Assembly (NCBI RefSeq): GCF_009363275.1
Contig: NZ_CP045324.1
Span: 2,604,001-2,668,000 of the forward strand
Direction: 5' to 3'
Length of the DNA stretch: 64,000 nucleotides
From: Marinobacter sp. THAF197a
Lineage (GTDB): Bacteria; Pseudomonadota; Gammaproteobacteria; Pseudomonadales; Oleiphilaceae
Part shown: positions 1 through 7,852 of the stretch, one piece after another
How the letters are laid out: the number at the start of each line of letters is the position of its first letter
Position numbering within the stretch: position 1 is the stretch's first letter
The notes under the pieces: generated by a model
Told to the model about the DNA's origin: nothing
What the model saw: the letters and a program-made list of their open reading frames with translations, nothing else
Database searches by the model: none
Made by a program: the position numbers and the translations under genes

Positions 1-112
1 GAACCAGACTTGGAATTGTTACTGACGCACATGCCCGTGCCCGTTGGAGGTATGGTTCGCGTTGTGATGCCAACTGGCGGTAGCGACCCTCCAGCGATAC
101 GGTTTCTGACAT
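1..112 (-). CDS. T7 gp8-like portal (head-tail connector) protein, N-terminus only
   Basis: Partial gene running off the left edge; 37 codons are visible from the ATG at 112. The peptide has RYRQLASQREPYLQRA followed by TIPSLV. This lines up with the start of T7 gp8, where a Y-x-R-L...R-x-P-Y-x-x-R-A segment is followed by YTIPSLF. In T7-like phages this protein forms the dodecameric portal at the capsid vertex through which DNA is packaged. It is the last gene visible leftward in the prophage and directly follows a small gp7.3-like gene, the same order as in T7. Capsid, tail and terminase genes are therefore expected left of the window. The match rests on about 30 residues, but position and sequence agree. 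Confidence 0.8.
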   Translation of the reverse strand, partial: MSETVSLEGRYRQLASQREPYLQRARACASVTIPSLV

Positions 113-117
113 TCAGA

Positions 118-342
118 TTATCCTGTGCGTGTGATGTTAAGCCCACTCCGGGCACTTGCTCCTGGCATTGACACACCGGGGTTCTTCAGGTCTGTACGCA
201 GCTTCTTGCGGGTCTTTTGACCAGAATCTTGTGTCTTTGCGCTTTTACCCTTACCGAACTCAATGTCTGCAGGTGCAGCGGGTGGCGGGGCAGGAGGAGG
301 CGGCGGGGGTGGAGCAGATACCTTAGGTGTTTTCAAACACAT
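118..342 (-). CDS. Small proline-rich T7 gp7.3-like virion/tail-assembly protein
   Basis: A 74-residue protein starting at the ATG at 342, which has GGAG eight bases upstream. A longer in-frame extension lacks such a site. The N-terminal third has a run of prolines and alanines (PPPPPPPAPPPAAP), the middle is basic, and the C-terminus ends in a Ser/Gly-rich ARSGLNI stretch. T7 gp7.3, the gene just before the portal, is a similarly small, basic protein ending in SSGGGINI. Position and tail are the evidence; overall identity cannot be judged. It overlaps the upstream small gene by 20 bases, which suggests translational coupling. Confidence 0.5.
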   Translation of the reverse strand: MCLKTPKVSAPPPPPPPAPPPAAPADIEFGKGKSAKTQDSGQKTRKKLRTDLKNPGVSMPGASARSGLNITRTG

Positions 343-490
343 TAAGTGACTCCAGTTTGCCTTCAAGGAACTCAAGGACTTCCCTGCGGCCAATCTTCAG
401 GCCAACAGTCTTTTCGTCATCCTTGAGTTCTACCCTTGTGTTAAAACTGGAAGAGAGTTCTTTTAGCAATAACTTTAGGTACTCTTCCAT
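323..490 (-). CDS. Small acidic phage protein, 55 residues, unknown function
   Basis: Minus-strand frame from the ATG at 490 with AGGA seven bases upstream, beginning MEEYLKLLLKEL and ending NVFENT. Composition is charged and helical (Glu/Lys/Leu rich), without cysteines or membrane segments. It is the first gene after a phage-type promoter whose predicted start is at 498, so the mRNA leader would be only about eight bases. It overlaps the next gene by 20 bases. I recognise no family. That promoter makes it the first cistron of the structural (late) transcript leading into the portal gene. Confidence 0.6.
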   Translation of the reverse strand: MEEYLKLLLKELSSSFNTRVELKDDEKTVGLKIGRREVLEFLEGKLESLNVFENT

Positions 491-492
491 TT

Positions 493-515
493 CTATCCTT
501 TGGTGCGACTTTATT
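493..515 (-). promoter_or_regulatory. Putative phage RNA polymerase promoter (late/structural)
   Basis: Minus strand reads AATAAAGTCGCACCAAA then GGATAG, with the predicted start at 498. It matches the motif repeated seven more times in this prophage. It shares the AATAAAGTCG upstream half with the copy at 7862 and differs there from the CTTTTTGTCG copies. It overlaps the stop codon of the upstream gene and stands before the portal-proximal genes. Confidence 0.7.
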
Positions 516-765
516 CAGCGGGGTCTGCTGGAGCAGTTTCACCGACAGGTTTCTCAGCTTTGACCACAGCACGTTTGCGGGCTACTTCAGCCGGGGCACC
601 CTTCGGTTTTGTCACAACCATGGGAGCACCAACGGGTACTGGTCGGACGTCATAGCCTTTGGTTTTACCCATGGCCTTCTCGGCGTCTTCACGGGTCTTG
701 AACAGGTCTTGACCCTTCACATCCAGGAACTCGCCCTGGGCGTTTACAGCGGCATATCGAAACAT
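511..765 (-). CDS. Hypothetical phage protein, 84 residues
   Basis: Begins MFRYAAVNAQGEFLDVKG. Its N-terminal half resembles a small beta-rich domain, and its C-terminal half is a low-complexity Ala/Pro/Lys tail (KPKGAPAEVARKRAVVKAEK) ending PADPAE. An AAGGTAA-like ribosome site precedes the ATG. No family recognised. It lies between the replication genes and the first structural genes, where T7-like phages carry small poorly conserved proteins. Its stop overlaps the phage-type promoter at 498. Confidence 0.6.
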   Translation of the reverse strand: MFRYAAVNAQGEFLDVKGQDLFKTREDAEKAMGKTKGYDVRPVPVGAPMVVTKPKGAPAEVARKRAVVKAEKPVGETAPADPAE

Positions 766-777
766 CAGGTGTTACCT

Positions 778-990
778 TCAGTTTTGGTTGAGGAGGTCAG
801 CGGCCTCTTGGACACGCTGGGCGTACTCGTCACGCTTGATCACCTCGTACTGCTCCAGCCGTTCAACGGCAATGCGGGCCACACGGACACGCTCGGAGCT
901 TTTGATGATGCGTTTTGAGTTCAGGTTCATGTGCGTGGTTGCCGCACGGATGAATAGCTTTCGGAGGAATACTGCGAGTGTCAGGAACAT
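778..990 (-). CDS. Hypothetical phage protein, 70 residues
   Basis: The start is put at the ATG at 990, since GAGGGG lies just upstream; a longer frame begins at 1032 without a comparable site. The protein starts with a short hydrophobic stretch (MFLTLAVFLRKLFI), then becomes basic and helical, ending AADLLNQN. The first 15 residues could be a membrane or amphipathic segment. Its start overlaps the 3' end of the upstream DUF6378-like gene by 10 bases. Function unknown. Confidence 0.55.
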   Translation of the reverse strand: MFLTLAVFLRKLFIRAATTHMNLNSKRIIKSSERVRVARIAVERLEQYEVIKRDEYAQRVQEAADLLNQN

Positions 991-1304
991 TGGCCCCTCA
1001 TGATTCGGTGGTTGTGGTTGGTGATTGCGCACTCAGCCTGGAGCGCGGCGTAGGCGGTCTTGTCGAGGTAGTCATCTTCGGTGAATTGACCGGCACGACT
1101 CCGGGCATCCTTCAGGTACTGCATGAACAACCAGCCGTCCTCTTCGGTCAGCTTGTGGCCAGTCATGGCGTTGAAGGTTGCAACGGTGCGGGCCATTGAT
1201 CGTTCCTGACCAGCTCCATCACGCTGTTTGCCGCGCTCATCAATGACGTCAGCGGCTTTACGCAGGATGTCACCTGCAAACGGTTTTACTTCTCCGGTGT
1301 CCAT
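981..1304 (-). CDS. DUF6378-like phage protein
   Basis: A 107-residue protein with the pattern of the DUF6378 phage family: a helix ending in ERGKQ, then TVATFNAMTGHKLTEEDG, then a KDARS-type stretch, and DDYLDKTAYAAL near the end. The family occurs next to phage replication and nucleotide-metabolism genes, but no activity is established. AAGGAGG sits upstream of the ATG at 1304. It follows the exonuclease gene with an overlap of 19 bases, so it probably belongs to the replication transcript. Confidence 0.6.
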   Translation of the reverse strand: MDTGEVKPFAGDILRKAADVIDERGKQRDGAGQERSMARTVATFNAMTGHKLTEEDGWLFMQYLKDARSRAGQFTEDDYLDKTAYAALQAECAITNHNHRIMRGQCS

Positions 1305-2128
1305 AACTTCACCTCCTTGGCGTGGAAGTCATAATCATTGGCCTGGAGTATCCGAGCCACCCTCGCTTGACGCAGGGCTTCCTCCTCACACAGACCTTGT
1401 TTGTTGAACAGAGAGACCACGACGTCCCAGAGGTCATCGGCTTCATCGGTTGTCCAGCGGGTTTCAATCTCGCCTTTCCGCTTGCCTGACTTGAGTTCGT
1501 GGGCGTAGGAGACCACCTTGGAGACCTCTGTTAGGTGCTTCTCAGCGATTACAGGCCCTATGCCTGGGCATCCGTCGTAACCGTCAGTCGCATCTCCCAT
1601 CAGGGTCTGGAACATGTGCCAGTAGTCAGCCTCCTCTTTGGAGACCTCCCACGGCTGGTAGTCTTTCTGTGGGTTGAACAACCAACCCGGAATGGTCTTC
1701 ATGTCCTTGTCGATGGACACAATGATTTTCTTCGCCCCTGGCTTGTAGCCGTCCCATGTGGACAGGATTCCCATGACGTCGTCAGCCTCCAGTCCGGGGC
1801 GCATGAATGACTCATACTTCTCGGCTAGAGCTTCTTTCAGGGGTCTCAGGGCAAGTGGCTTGCGGCCACCTTTACGTGATTGCTTGTAGGTAGGCAGGAC
1901 ATCGTGACGCCAGTAACGACCAGCAGGGTCAGACCAACAGAAGACAATGGTGTCAGCGTTCAGCTGCTTCTTTAGGTCTTCCATCCGTCTGACCGCGTGG
2001 TCAAAGGCATCCTCGAAGAACGAGTGGAGCGTCCAGAGGCCATCACCCCAGTCGATTTCTTGCTCGACTACAGATGCGGCCTCGAATGCAAAGATGTCGC
2101 CATCCATAAGCAGGATGGTTTCACTCAT
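1286..2128 (-). CDS. T7 gp6-like 5'-3' exonuclease (FEN family)
   Basis: 280 residues. The N-terminus ILLMDGDIFAFEAA carries the first acidic cluster of PIN/FEN nucleases. Further acidic clusters are GLEADDVMG and VSIDKDMKTIPG, and the helix-hairpin-helix region is DGYDGCPGIGPVIAEKHL. In T7 the equivalent gp6 removes RNA primers and helps degrade host DNA. It starts directly at the end of the DNA polymerase gene (stop and start share base 2128), as expected for a coupled replication operon. Length and order match T7-like phages. Confidence 0.85.
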   Translation of the reverse strand: MSETILLMDGDIFAFEAASVVEQEIDWGDGLWTLHSFFEDAFDHAVRRMEDLKKQLNADTIVFCWSDPAGRYWRHDVLPTYKQSRKGGRKPLALRPLKEALAEKYESFMRPGLEADDVMGILSTWDGYKPGAKKIIVSIDKDMKTIPGWLFNPQKDYQPWEVSKEEADYWHMFQTLMGDATDGYDGCPGIGPVIAEKHLTEVSKVVSYAHELKSGKRKGEIETRWTTDEADDLWDVVVSLFNKQGLCEEEALRQARVARILQANDYDFHAKEVKLWTPEK

Positions 2129-4068
2129 TAGTGGGTCTCTTTCCAGGAGTCACCTACAGCGAACTCGCAGTCCAGCGGACAGCGGAACGTGAAGTACTCC
2201 TCAGTTATTTTGATGGCTTCCTTGACGACTTCACCCAGAGCTTTGGCTACGTGCTCACCACGGAATGCAATCTGCACTTCATCGTGAACCCAGGCACAGA
2301 ACGCATAGTCACCGTCCCAGCCATGCTTGAAGCCGCGCTCCTGCATTAGCCGGTCGATTTCCACCACCCACTTCTTGCAGACCAGCGCACCAGCCCCCTG
2401 AAGCAGGAAGTTCAGTGCCGCATGGGCTGACCGGACGTAGATGAGGCGACCGTCCAGACCGAACAGATGTCCACGTTCAGCCGCAGCTTTGACGGCGTCA
2501 CGGAGATTCCTGATGGCAGGAGTGTTGTCGAGGAACTTGCGTTTGATCTTACGGCCAGCCTTGACCTTCTCTTCGGGCGTACCCTCAGGGCAGACAATGG
2601 CTCCAATAAGTTCATCCCCTGCCCCATAGAGGAAGGCGTAGATAAACGTCTTGGCGAGGTCACGGGTTGCGAGACCAGCGGCCATCTGGTTGGCGGTGTG
2701 GATGTCACCTTCCAGAAGTTCACGGATGTAGGCACCACCGTCGAAGGTGGCCATGAAGTGTCCGAGGCACCGGAGTTCCAGACCTGAGGCGTCAGAGCCA
2801 AAGAGCTTCCAGCCAGGAGGAACGGTGAATAGCTCCCGGCACTGCGGGCCGTATTCCACCTTACCGCTGGGAACCTGGGCGACGTTGGGTCTGGAGTGTG
2901 TGGCCCGACCTGTGGCTGCACCACCGGTATTCACTGACCCATGGATAAAGCCTTCTGGAGTCACACACTTAGTCCAGGCCTGCTCACCGTCTGCCAGTTG
3001 TGATAGTCGTTTCACAACCATGAAGTAACGGGTCAGAGCCTTGGCTTCCGGGTACGGGAGGTCACCCAGAACTTCCTCATCAATCTTGGGTTGGCCACCG
3101 TCAGTGAAGACTGTAGGCACCCAGTTGTAGAGGTCTTTCAGACGCTTTGCGATGTGCTGACGTGAGCCTGGGTTGAACTCAACGTACTTGACCTCACAGA
3201 ACGGGGCGTCAGCCGTTCGGTCAGGCATGTAGGGGTCTTTGTAGCAGATGGTCTTCTTGGGTTTCTTCAGGGCGGTGAACTGATACCAGCACCCGAAGAT
3301 GTCCTTGAGTTCTCGCTCAATTTGAACCTGTTGGAGGCGAAGCTCCATTTCCAGCCGTTCGGCCTTCTCCACGTCGAAGAAGAAGCCGTTACGCTCCTGT
3401 TGTGCCATGACCCAGCAAATTTGGTGTTCAAGCTGGATGGCACGTTCGGAGTAGTTCTTGCTGTCGATTAACTCAAGCAGGTCTAGGGTTACCCAGACGT
3501 CCTGCTCACAGTAATCAAGCATGTCCTCGGAGTATGTCTGCCAGTCTGTCTGTTCGGCAAAATCACCTTTCAGACGGTTCAGGCGATAACCCCAGGCTTT
3601 CAGGCTGTGGGCACCAAAGAGTTTCGGTGGCAGCATCTGCTTGCCTTCCAGTGTGTTCAGATGCCATGCGATGTCTTTCAGCTTGTTCTGCTGGTAACCA
3701 TCGGTTTCCATGGACTGCCAATGCTGGAGGTCACCCTGTAGCTGCTCATACTTCCGGTATCTGCGGGTCAGGACTGTGTCCTTGTCACCGATGTTTGGGA
3801 AGATGAGGCGGCTGAGTACCAGGGTGTCGATGATGTTGTCACGACGAACCTTCCGGCCAGATAGCTTCTCCAGCGCGGGGTGGTCATACTTGATGCCGTT
3901 GTGGAACGCTACGGATGTGGCGCTCTCGATGAGGTCAATGAACTCGGACATCTGGTGTGGGCGGAACTTGTAGACCTTCCGGGAATCCCGGTCGATGGCC
4001 ACCGCACACCAGAACCTTGAGACCGACTGCAACAGACCATTGGTTTCAATGTCTGCTACGAGCCGCAT
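2128..4068 (-). CDS. T7-like family A DNA polymerase with 3'-5' exonuclease domain
   Basis: 646 residues, somewhat shorter than T7 gp5 (704). Exonuclease motif I is LVADIETNG at residues 3-11, with a second motif in AFHNGIKYDH. In the polymerase domain, motif A is SDASGLELRCLGHF, motif B is RDLAKTFIYAFLYGAG, and motif C is WVHDEVQIAF near residue 594. It replicates phage DNA, in T7 with host thioredoxin as processivity factor. Whether the thioredoxin-binding loop is present cannot be told by eye. AGGAAT precedes the ATG. Confidence 0.93.
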   Translation of the reverse strand: MRLVADIETNGLLQSVSRFWCAVAIDRDSRKVYKFRPHQMSEFIDLIESATSVAFHNGIKYDHPALEKLSGRKVRRDNIIDTLVLSRLIFPNIGDKDTVLTRRYRKYEQLQGDLQHWQSMETDGYQQNKLKDIAWHLNTLEGKQMLPPKLFGAHSLKAWGYRLNRLKGDFAEQTDWQTYSEDMLDYCEQDVWVTLDLLELIDSKNYSERAIQLEHQICWVMAQQERNGFFFDVEKAERLEMELRLQQVQIERELKDIFGCWYQFTALKKPKKTICYKDPYMPDRTADAPFCEVKYVEFNPGSRQHIAKRLKDLYNWVPTVFTDGGQPKIDEEVLGDLPYPEAKALTRYFMVVKRLSQLADGEQAWTKCVTPEGFIHGSVNTGGAATGRATHSRPNVAQVPSGKVEYGPQCRELFTVPPGWKLFGSDASGLELRCLGHFMATFDGGAYIRELLEGDIHTANQMAAGLATRDLAKTFIYAFLYGAGDELIGAIVCPEGTPEEKVKAGRKIKRKFLDNTPAIRNLRDAVKAAAERGHLFGLDGRLIYVRSAHAALNFLLQGAGALVCKKWVVEIDRLMQERGFKHGWDGDYAFCAWVHDEVQIAFRGEHVAKALGEVVKEAIKITEEYFTFRCPLDCEFAVGDSWKETH

Positions 4069-4076
4069 GTTGTGAT

Positions 4077-4331
4077 TTATTCCTCTGGGTTGTAGACCAC
4101 TCGAAGGTCGAGGAGATTCATTTCGACTTTCTGGTTGTTGAAGACCTTACGGATGATGTTCGTGCTCACTCCCTGAAGGAATGGCTCAAAGTTCAATTCA
4201 CCGGCCAACTTGAGGATTTCAGCTTGGGTCAGTTCGATGTGGTCAATCTCTCTGGCCTGTTCAGCAGCCTTAGCCTTCGCTTCAGCCACGCGTTCGGTAA
4301 TCGTCAGCTCATCTTTCAGTTTCACCTTCAA
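4077..4331 (-). CDS. Hypothetical phage protein between primase-helicase and DNA polymerase
   Basis: 84 residues, MKVKLKDELTITERV onwards. It has an Ala/Lys/Glu-rich helix (AEAKAKAAEQAREID) followed by a compact C-terminal part containing ELNFEPFLQGVSTNIIRK. No family recognised. It overlaps the end of the primase-helicase gene by four bases and ends eight bases before the polymerase start, so it is translated with the replication proteins and may assist them; that is inference. Confidence 0.6.
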   Translation of the reverse strand: MKVKLKDELTITERVAEAKAKAAEQAREIDHIELTQAEILKLAGELNFEPFLQGVSTNIIRKVFNNQKVEMNLLDLRVVYNPEE

Positions 4332-5935
4332 TATCCGTACTCCTCTTGTTCGTTGTGGAACGCACCCATCGTGTACTGAGAGAGCAACCCGGTGTCTGTG
4401 TCGTAGCTCAGGCGTATGGTTTCGCCTGTGGCCTGACCCGTGTACCGGTCTTTGAGGATGCGTAGAATCGTGGTCTGGCGTTCCTCCAGGTCATCTGCCT
4501 GTTGGTTGCGCTCAAGACCAAACATGAAGTGCGCCCAGAAGCCGATGGCGCGTGAACCCTTGAATTGACGTATGGTTACCCGACCGCCTTCTTCATGGGA
4601 CGGCCCTCTGTCCGGGGTTGTGAGGTGAGAGATAACGTGGAGGATGATGCCGTAACGCTTAGCCAGAGCGGCCATACGTGCGGTTATATCTTCCAGTACC
4701 TCTTTCTCGTCCTTGTCGCCACCAGTGGCCAGAGCCGTAAGGTGGTCGATGTAGAACATGGTGTAGCCTTGGGAGGCCAGGTAGATGATGGCTGGTTCAA
4801 TCTCGTCCCAGTCAGTGCAACCCCAGGAGTCCCAGATGGTCAGGCGCTCATCCAGACCTGGGTCATCGAGCACAGCGTCCATCTCTTCCTGAGTCCACCC
4901 CGAGTCTGGGATGTGGAAACGACGACCAGCAATCTTACCGGCGAACCGTTTGCCCAACTCTGCAGGTGCCATCTCCATGTAGAAAGCGGCAACCTTGTGG
5001 CCCAGAACCTTGACGTCATACGCCATGGACTGAGTGAACACGTCGGTCTTACCCACGCCTGTACCGGCACCGAGGAAGTAGACCTCCCCAGGCCTACGGC
5101 CATACGTGAGCTTTGTCAGGGTGTCCAAGAACCAGGGGTAACCCCATTCGACCGGCTTACGGACTAACTCCTTGATGTCCTTGAGGGACAGGAGACCAGC
5201 GGGCTTGTACTTCTTGGCACCCCAGAATGCGGCCATGAGTTCTTCTACACGGCCTGCCTTGAGCATCTCGTTGGCGTCTTTCAGCGGCAGGTTGATGACC
5301 TTGACGGTCTTGTGTAGGAGAAGCTTCGCAGCTTGCTCAACGGCCTGTTGACCTTCCTCATCCATGTCAAACGAGAGGTAAATCTCATCGAAGTTGGCGA
5401 GGTAATCCAGGTTATCCGCGATACACTTCTTGGCTGACTTCGCGCCATTCATCAGGCTCACAACGGGGTATTTATTCCCCTGCACCTGACTCCAGGTCAG
5501 CATGTCAATCTCACCCTCGGTGATAATCAAACGCTTACCACCGGAGAACAGGTGCATCCCGATCAAGGGCTTCGGCTTAGCCTGACCCAGAGTGATGAAG
5601 TCCTTGTTCTGGAACTTCACCTTCTGGGCGACGAGCTTCTGATTCGGCAGTCTGACGTCGCAGACCTGCACTGGTTTACCGTTAAATCGGGCAACCCGGT
5701 AGCCAAACTTTTGGCATGTCTCCTGGTTAATGAGCCGAGCTTGAAGGGGTCTGTAATCCCCCATGACTGGCTCGAAGTCTACGGACTGATTAGCCCGCAC
5801 TTCCCCGCCCTCTGGTGGTTCCCAGTGCTCACAGCCGAAGCAGTAAGCATGGCCATCGGTATACCGAGCGAGGTTGTCCTTGGAGCCACACCCAGGGCAT
5901 GGCTCATGCTGAAGAAACTCGCTCTCCTGCTCCAT
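4328..5935 (-). CDS. T7 gp4-like primase-helicase
   Basis: 535 residues with the full bifunctional layout. A zinc ribbon has C13-P-G-C16 and C32-F-G-C35. The Toprim primase core has the acidic residue E140 in IITEGEIDML and D190/D192 in LSFDMDEEG. The RecA-type helicase follows with Walker A GAGTGVGKTD at 289-298, Walker B YTMFYIDHLTAL, and a later ISHL motif. It synthesises primers and unwinds the fork together with the polymerase and SSB encoded nearby. The SD before the ATG at 5935 is weak and the gene starts three bases after the upstream stop. Confidence 0.93.
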   Translation of the reverse strand: MEQESEFLQHEPCPGCGSKDNLARYTDGHAYCFGCEHWEPPEGGEVRANQSVDFEPVMGDYRPLQARLINQETCQKFGYRVARFNGKPVQVCDVRLPNQKLVAQKVKFQNKDFITLGQAKPKPLIGMHLFSGGKRLIITEGEIDMLTWSQVQGNKYPVVSLMNGAKSAKKCIADNLDYLANFDEIYLSFDMDEEGQQAVEQAAKLLLHKTVKVINLPLKDANEMLKAGRVEELMAAFWGAKKYKPAGLLSLKDIKELVRKPVEWGYPWFLDTLTKLTYGRRPGEVYFLGAGTGVGKTDVFTQSMAYDVKVLGHKVAAFYMEMAPAELGKRFAGKIAGRRFHIPDSGWTQEEMDAVLDDPGLDERLTIWDSWGCTDWDEIEPAIIYLASQGYTMFYIDHLTALATGGDKDEKEVLEDITARMAALAKRYGIILHVISHLTTPDRGPSHEEGGRVTIRQFKGSRAIGFWAHFMFGLERNQQADDLEERQTTILRILKDRYTGQATGETIRLSYDTDTGLLSQYTMGAFHNEQEEYGY

Positions 5936-5938
5936 GTG

Positions 5939-6310
5939 TTACACCAGTGTCAGTTGACGTGGCTTACCAATGGCAAGGCGCAGGTTCTGGCAGTAACGCT
6001 CAGTCATCTGCGGGAGTTTCTCAGCGATTGTTGACGGCGACCCATGGAACATCAGGTTGTCAATCTTGCGGCGGTAGTACTCAGAGCGGGCCTTGTAGTC
6101 CGGGACATACCGCACATAACCGTCACCGATTTCTTCCGCTTTCATGGAAGCACCTGTGTTGTTCAGGTCATAGATTCGGGCAGCAAGGCGTGTGATTCCA
6201 TAGTGCTGAATTGCTTCCCAGGAGGTGATGCCTCCATTCTTTCGTACATGCTCAACAATGAGTTGACATTGGGTTTTACCCGATGTCGCAACTTGTTGGG
6301 TTGAAGCCAT
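5939..6310 (-). CDS. Winged-helix (HTH_39-type) phage protein
   Basis: 123 residues. The segment GGITSWEAIQHYGITRLAAR followed by IYDLNNTG is typical of the phage helix-turn-helix family with the ITS-x-EA...GITRLxARI signature. The C-terminal 60 residues are basic and unassigned. It lies between the lysozyme-like gene and the primase-helicase. An AGGAGGTGACC ribosome site precedes the ATG and can pair with an upstream CACCT. It may bind DNA, but its place inside the middle transcript argues against the lysogeny repressor. Confidence 0.65.
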   Translation of the reverse strand: MASTQQVATSGKTQCQLIVEHVRKNGGITSWEAIQHYGITRLAARIYDLNNTGASMKAEEIGDGYVRYVPDYKARSEYYRRKIDNLMFHGSPSTIAEKLPQMTERYCQNLRLAIGKPRQLTLV

Positions 6311-6328
6311 AGGTCACCTCCTCAGGTG

Positions 6329-6691
6329 TTAAACGATGGTGTGAAAAAGGGGTTCTACTTCGGGGTACTGCTCTTGCAGGTAACCGATGAGTCCATTGAG
6401 CGCGGCTCTTTGGCCTTCTGTGTACTGATCGTCAGAACCGACGAGCACTACGAAGATTGAATTGGCGTTGTAACGAGGGTCGACGTTGCCGACTTCATCA
6501 CGGGCACGTATGGCCTTGTAGGTGTTCTTGTTCAGAACGTCGCCATCACGCAGGATGACGTAGTGTGCGCCGATACCATTGACCCCGAGGTCGCGGTACA
6601 GACACTCGACGTCCCAGGCGGTCATATCTTCAGAGGCTGAACCCACACTCAGGACAACGATGTTCTCCGTCGTCTCTCTGGTGCGGTACAT
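6329..6691 (-). CDS. T7 lysozyme (gp3.5)-like protein lacking zinc ligands
   Basis: 120 residues, starting at the ATG at 6691 with AAGGAGA upstream. It aligns by eye with T7 lysozyme: T7 RESTDAIFVHCSAT against RETTENIVVLSVGS; then T7 YHFIIKRDGTV against AHYVILRDGDV; then T7 NHNSIGVCLVGG against NANSIFVVLVGS. T7 lysozyme is both an amidase and an inhibitor of the phage RNA polymerase. Here the first zinc ligand H17 is replaced by Leu, and the protein ends before the part that carries H122, K128 and C130. The amidase reaction is therefore unlikely; a polymerase-binding role is inference. The first 62 bases overlap the resolvase gene. Confidence 0.7.
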   Translation of the reverse strand: MYRTRETTENIVVLSVGSASEDMTAWDVECLYRDLGVNGIGAHYVILRDGDVLNKNTYKAIRARDEVGNVDPRYNANSIFVVLVGSDDQYTEGQRAALNGLIGYLQEQYPEVEPLFHTIV

Positions 6692-7046
6692 GGTCTTTGT
6701 CTCCTTCTTGGGTGTAAGGGTCTAAGCGGAAGCGGATTGTTTCTGCGCCTTTCTCCACGATGAATTTCTCTACTTCGAGCTTGTAGATGCGGTTGTCGTT
6801 GAACAGATACCGTTTCTGCAGGCAGTCGATGAAGGGCTTGAGCGCGTTGTCGAGGTCTGACAGCTTGTTGCTGTAGTAGACCTCTGCGGTCAGTTTCAGC
6901 TTGCCTTTCGGTTCGAGCGGAAGGTCGGGCAAGACCCGCAGCATGTGACTTTCGTACATCCTGTAGGCCTTGCTCTTGGTTTTCTTCCCGAGGTAGGACT
7001 CATTCGCAGAAAGAGGCTTGAGGCCTGTCTCTACGAATGTGGTCAT
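6630..7046 (-). CDS. RusA-like Holliday junction resolvase
   Basis: 138 residues. The central SDLDNALKPFIDCLQ stretch, followed by FNDNRIYKLEVEKF, matches the RusA signature D-x-DN-x-x-K...D-x-L...ND-x-x-V with its catalytic aspartates. RusA enzymes cut branched DNA; T7 uses the unrelated gp3 endonuclease I at this genome position, so this looks like functional replacement. The extreme C-terminus carries C-P-E-C, possibly half of a zinc knuckle. The gene starts at the SSB stop and overlaps the lysozyme-like gene by 62 bases. Confidence 0.78.
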   Translation of the reverse strand: MTTFVETGLKPLSANESYLGKKTKSKAYRMYESHMLRVLPDLPLEPKGKLKLTAEVYYSNKLSDLDNALKPFIDCLQKRYLFNDNRIYKLEVEKFIVEKGAETIRFRLDPYTQEGDKDHVPHQRDDGEHRCPECGFSL

Positions 7047-7663
7047 CAGAACTCGACGTTGCCCCCGGTGTCATCACCAGCGGCAGGAGCCTGACTGGAA
7101 CCTTCCGGGTTGCTCATGGAAGGAGCGACATAACCCTCTTCCTCTTCAAAGCCGTACTGGGCAGCTGTGCCACCTGTGCCTTCACTCAAGGTGATGACCT
7201 GAACAGCTGCTGGTTCCATGCGAAGGCCACACTTCGGGGCCACGTACCATGTGAACAGGCGGCAGGATACTTTCAGTTCACTGCCAGGACGGATAGCGAA
7301 CTCACCTTTGATCGGCTGACCAGATGCGTCGAAGAATGCGATGTTCTTCTCGAACTTATTGGCACCCGAACCGCCGAAACGCTTCATCTTAATTTTGAAG
7401 GTTACGGTGCCGGCGTCTTCGTCAATTTCATAACCCAGTTCTTCCAGCTTCGGTTTCTTACCAGTGGTAGCCTTGGTGACTTCAACGTGACGCTCAAACT
7501 CAGCTTCAACGAAGTCGATGAAAGCCTGAGATTCTTCATTCAGTGGGCAGACCAGATTGACCTTGTATTCGCCTTCAGCGTCAAACTTGGTGTCAGCCTT
7601 GGTCAGCCACGGGTAGTTAGCCACACCTTTCGGGGTGGTCTTGAACTTGTACTTACTTGCCAT
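7046..7663 (-). CDS. T7 gp2.5-like single-stranded DNA-binding protein
   Basis: 205 residues with an OB-fold-like body (YKVNLVCPLNEESQAFIDFV, then TVTFKIKMKRFG, then LKVSCRLFTWYV) and an acidic, flexible C-terminus (EEEEG, later DDTGGNVEF). T7 gp2.5 likewise ends in an acidic tail with a terminal Phe, which contacts the polymerase and helicase. Coats single-stranded DNA during replication and recombination. AGGAAT precedes the ATG at 7663. It lies between a small promoter-proximal gene and the resolvase, in the T7 order. Confidence 0.85.
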   Translation of the reverse strand: MASKYKFKTTPKGVANYPWLTKADTKFDAEGEYKVNLVCPLNEESQAFIDFVEAEFERHVEVTKATTGKKPKLEELGYEIDEDAGTVTFKIKMKRFGGSGANKFEKNIAFFDASGQPIKGEFAIRPGSELKVSCRLFTWYVAPKCGLRMEPAAVQVITLSEGTGGTAAQYGFEEEEGYVAPSMSNPEGSSQAPAAGDDTGGNVEF

Positions 7664-7669
7664 TTCGAT

Positions 7670-7831
7670 TTATTCCTGAGGTCGAGACATCCTGACCTGA
7701 GAATACCAGTTTCGCGCAGCCAACTCAGCATCTACGCCATGCTCAGACTTAATGAGCGAGAACAAGGTGTCGGGAACGGGCATCTTCTGGTCGAGGAGTT
7801 GGTGGTAGAGAGTGATTGAGTTTCTATACAT
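7670..7831 (-). CDS. Small phage protein, 53 residues
   Basis: Frame from the ATG at 7831 (MYRNSITLYHQLLDQK, ending MSRPQE), with CGGAGG eight bases upstream inside a small hairpin (TCACC-CGGA-GGTGA). It is the first gene after the phage-type promoter at 7862 and lies seven bases before the SSB gene. No family recognised. Helical, with a central GVDAELAARNWYSQV segment. Its position at the head of the replication transcript is the only hint of its role. Confidence 0.6.
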   Translation of the reverse strand: MYRNSITLYHQLLDQKMPVPDTLFSLIKSEHGVDAELAARNWYSQVRMSRPQE

Positions 7832-7852
7832 TGGTCACCTCCGGGTGATGAT

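Noticed and set aside
5939..6310. Winged-helix protein as the lysogeny repressor
   Set aside because: It is an HTH_39-type protein inside the replication transcript, which should be silent in the lysogen; no sign of autoregulation. Kept only as a possible DNA-binding protein.
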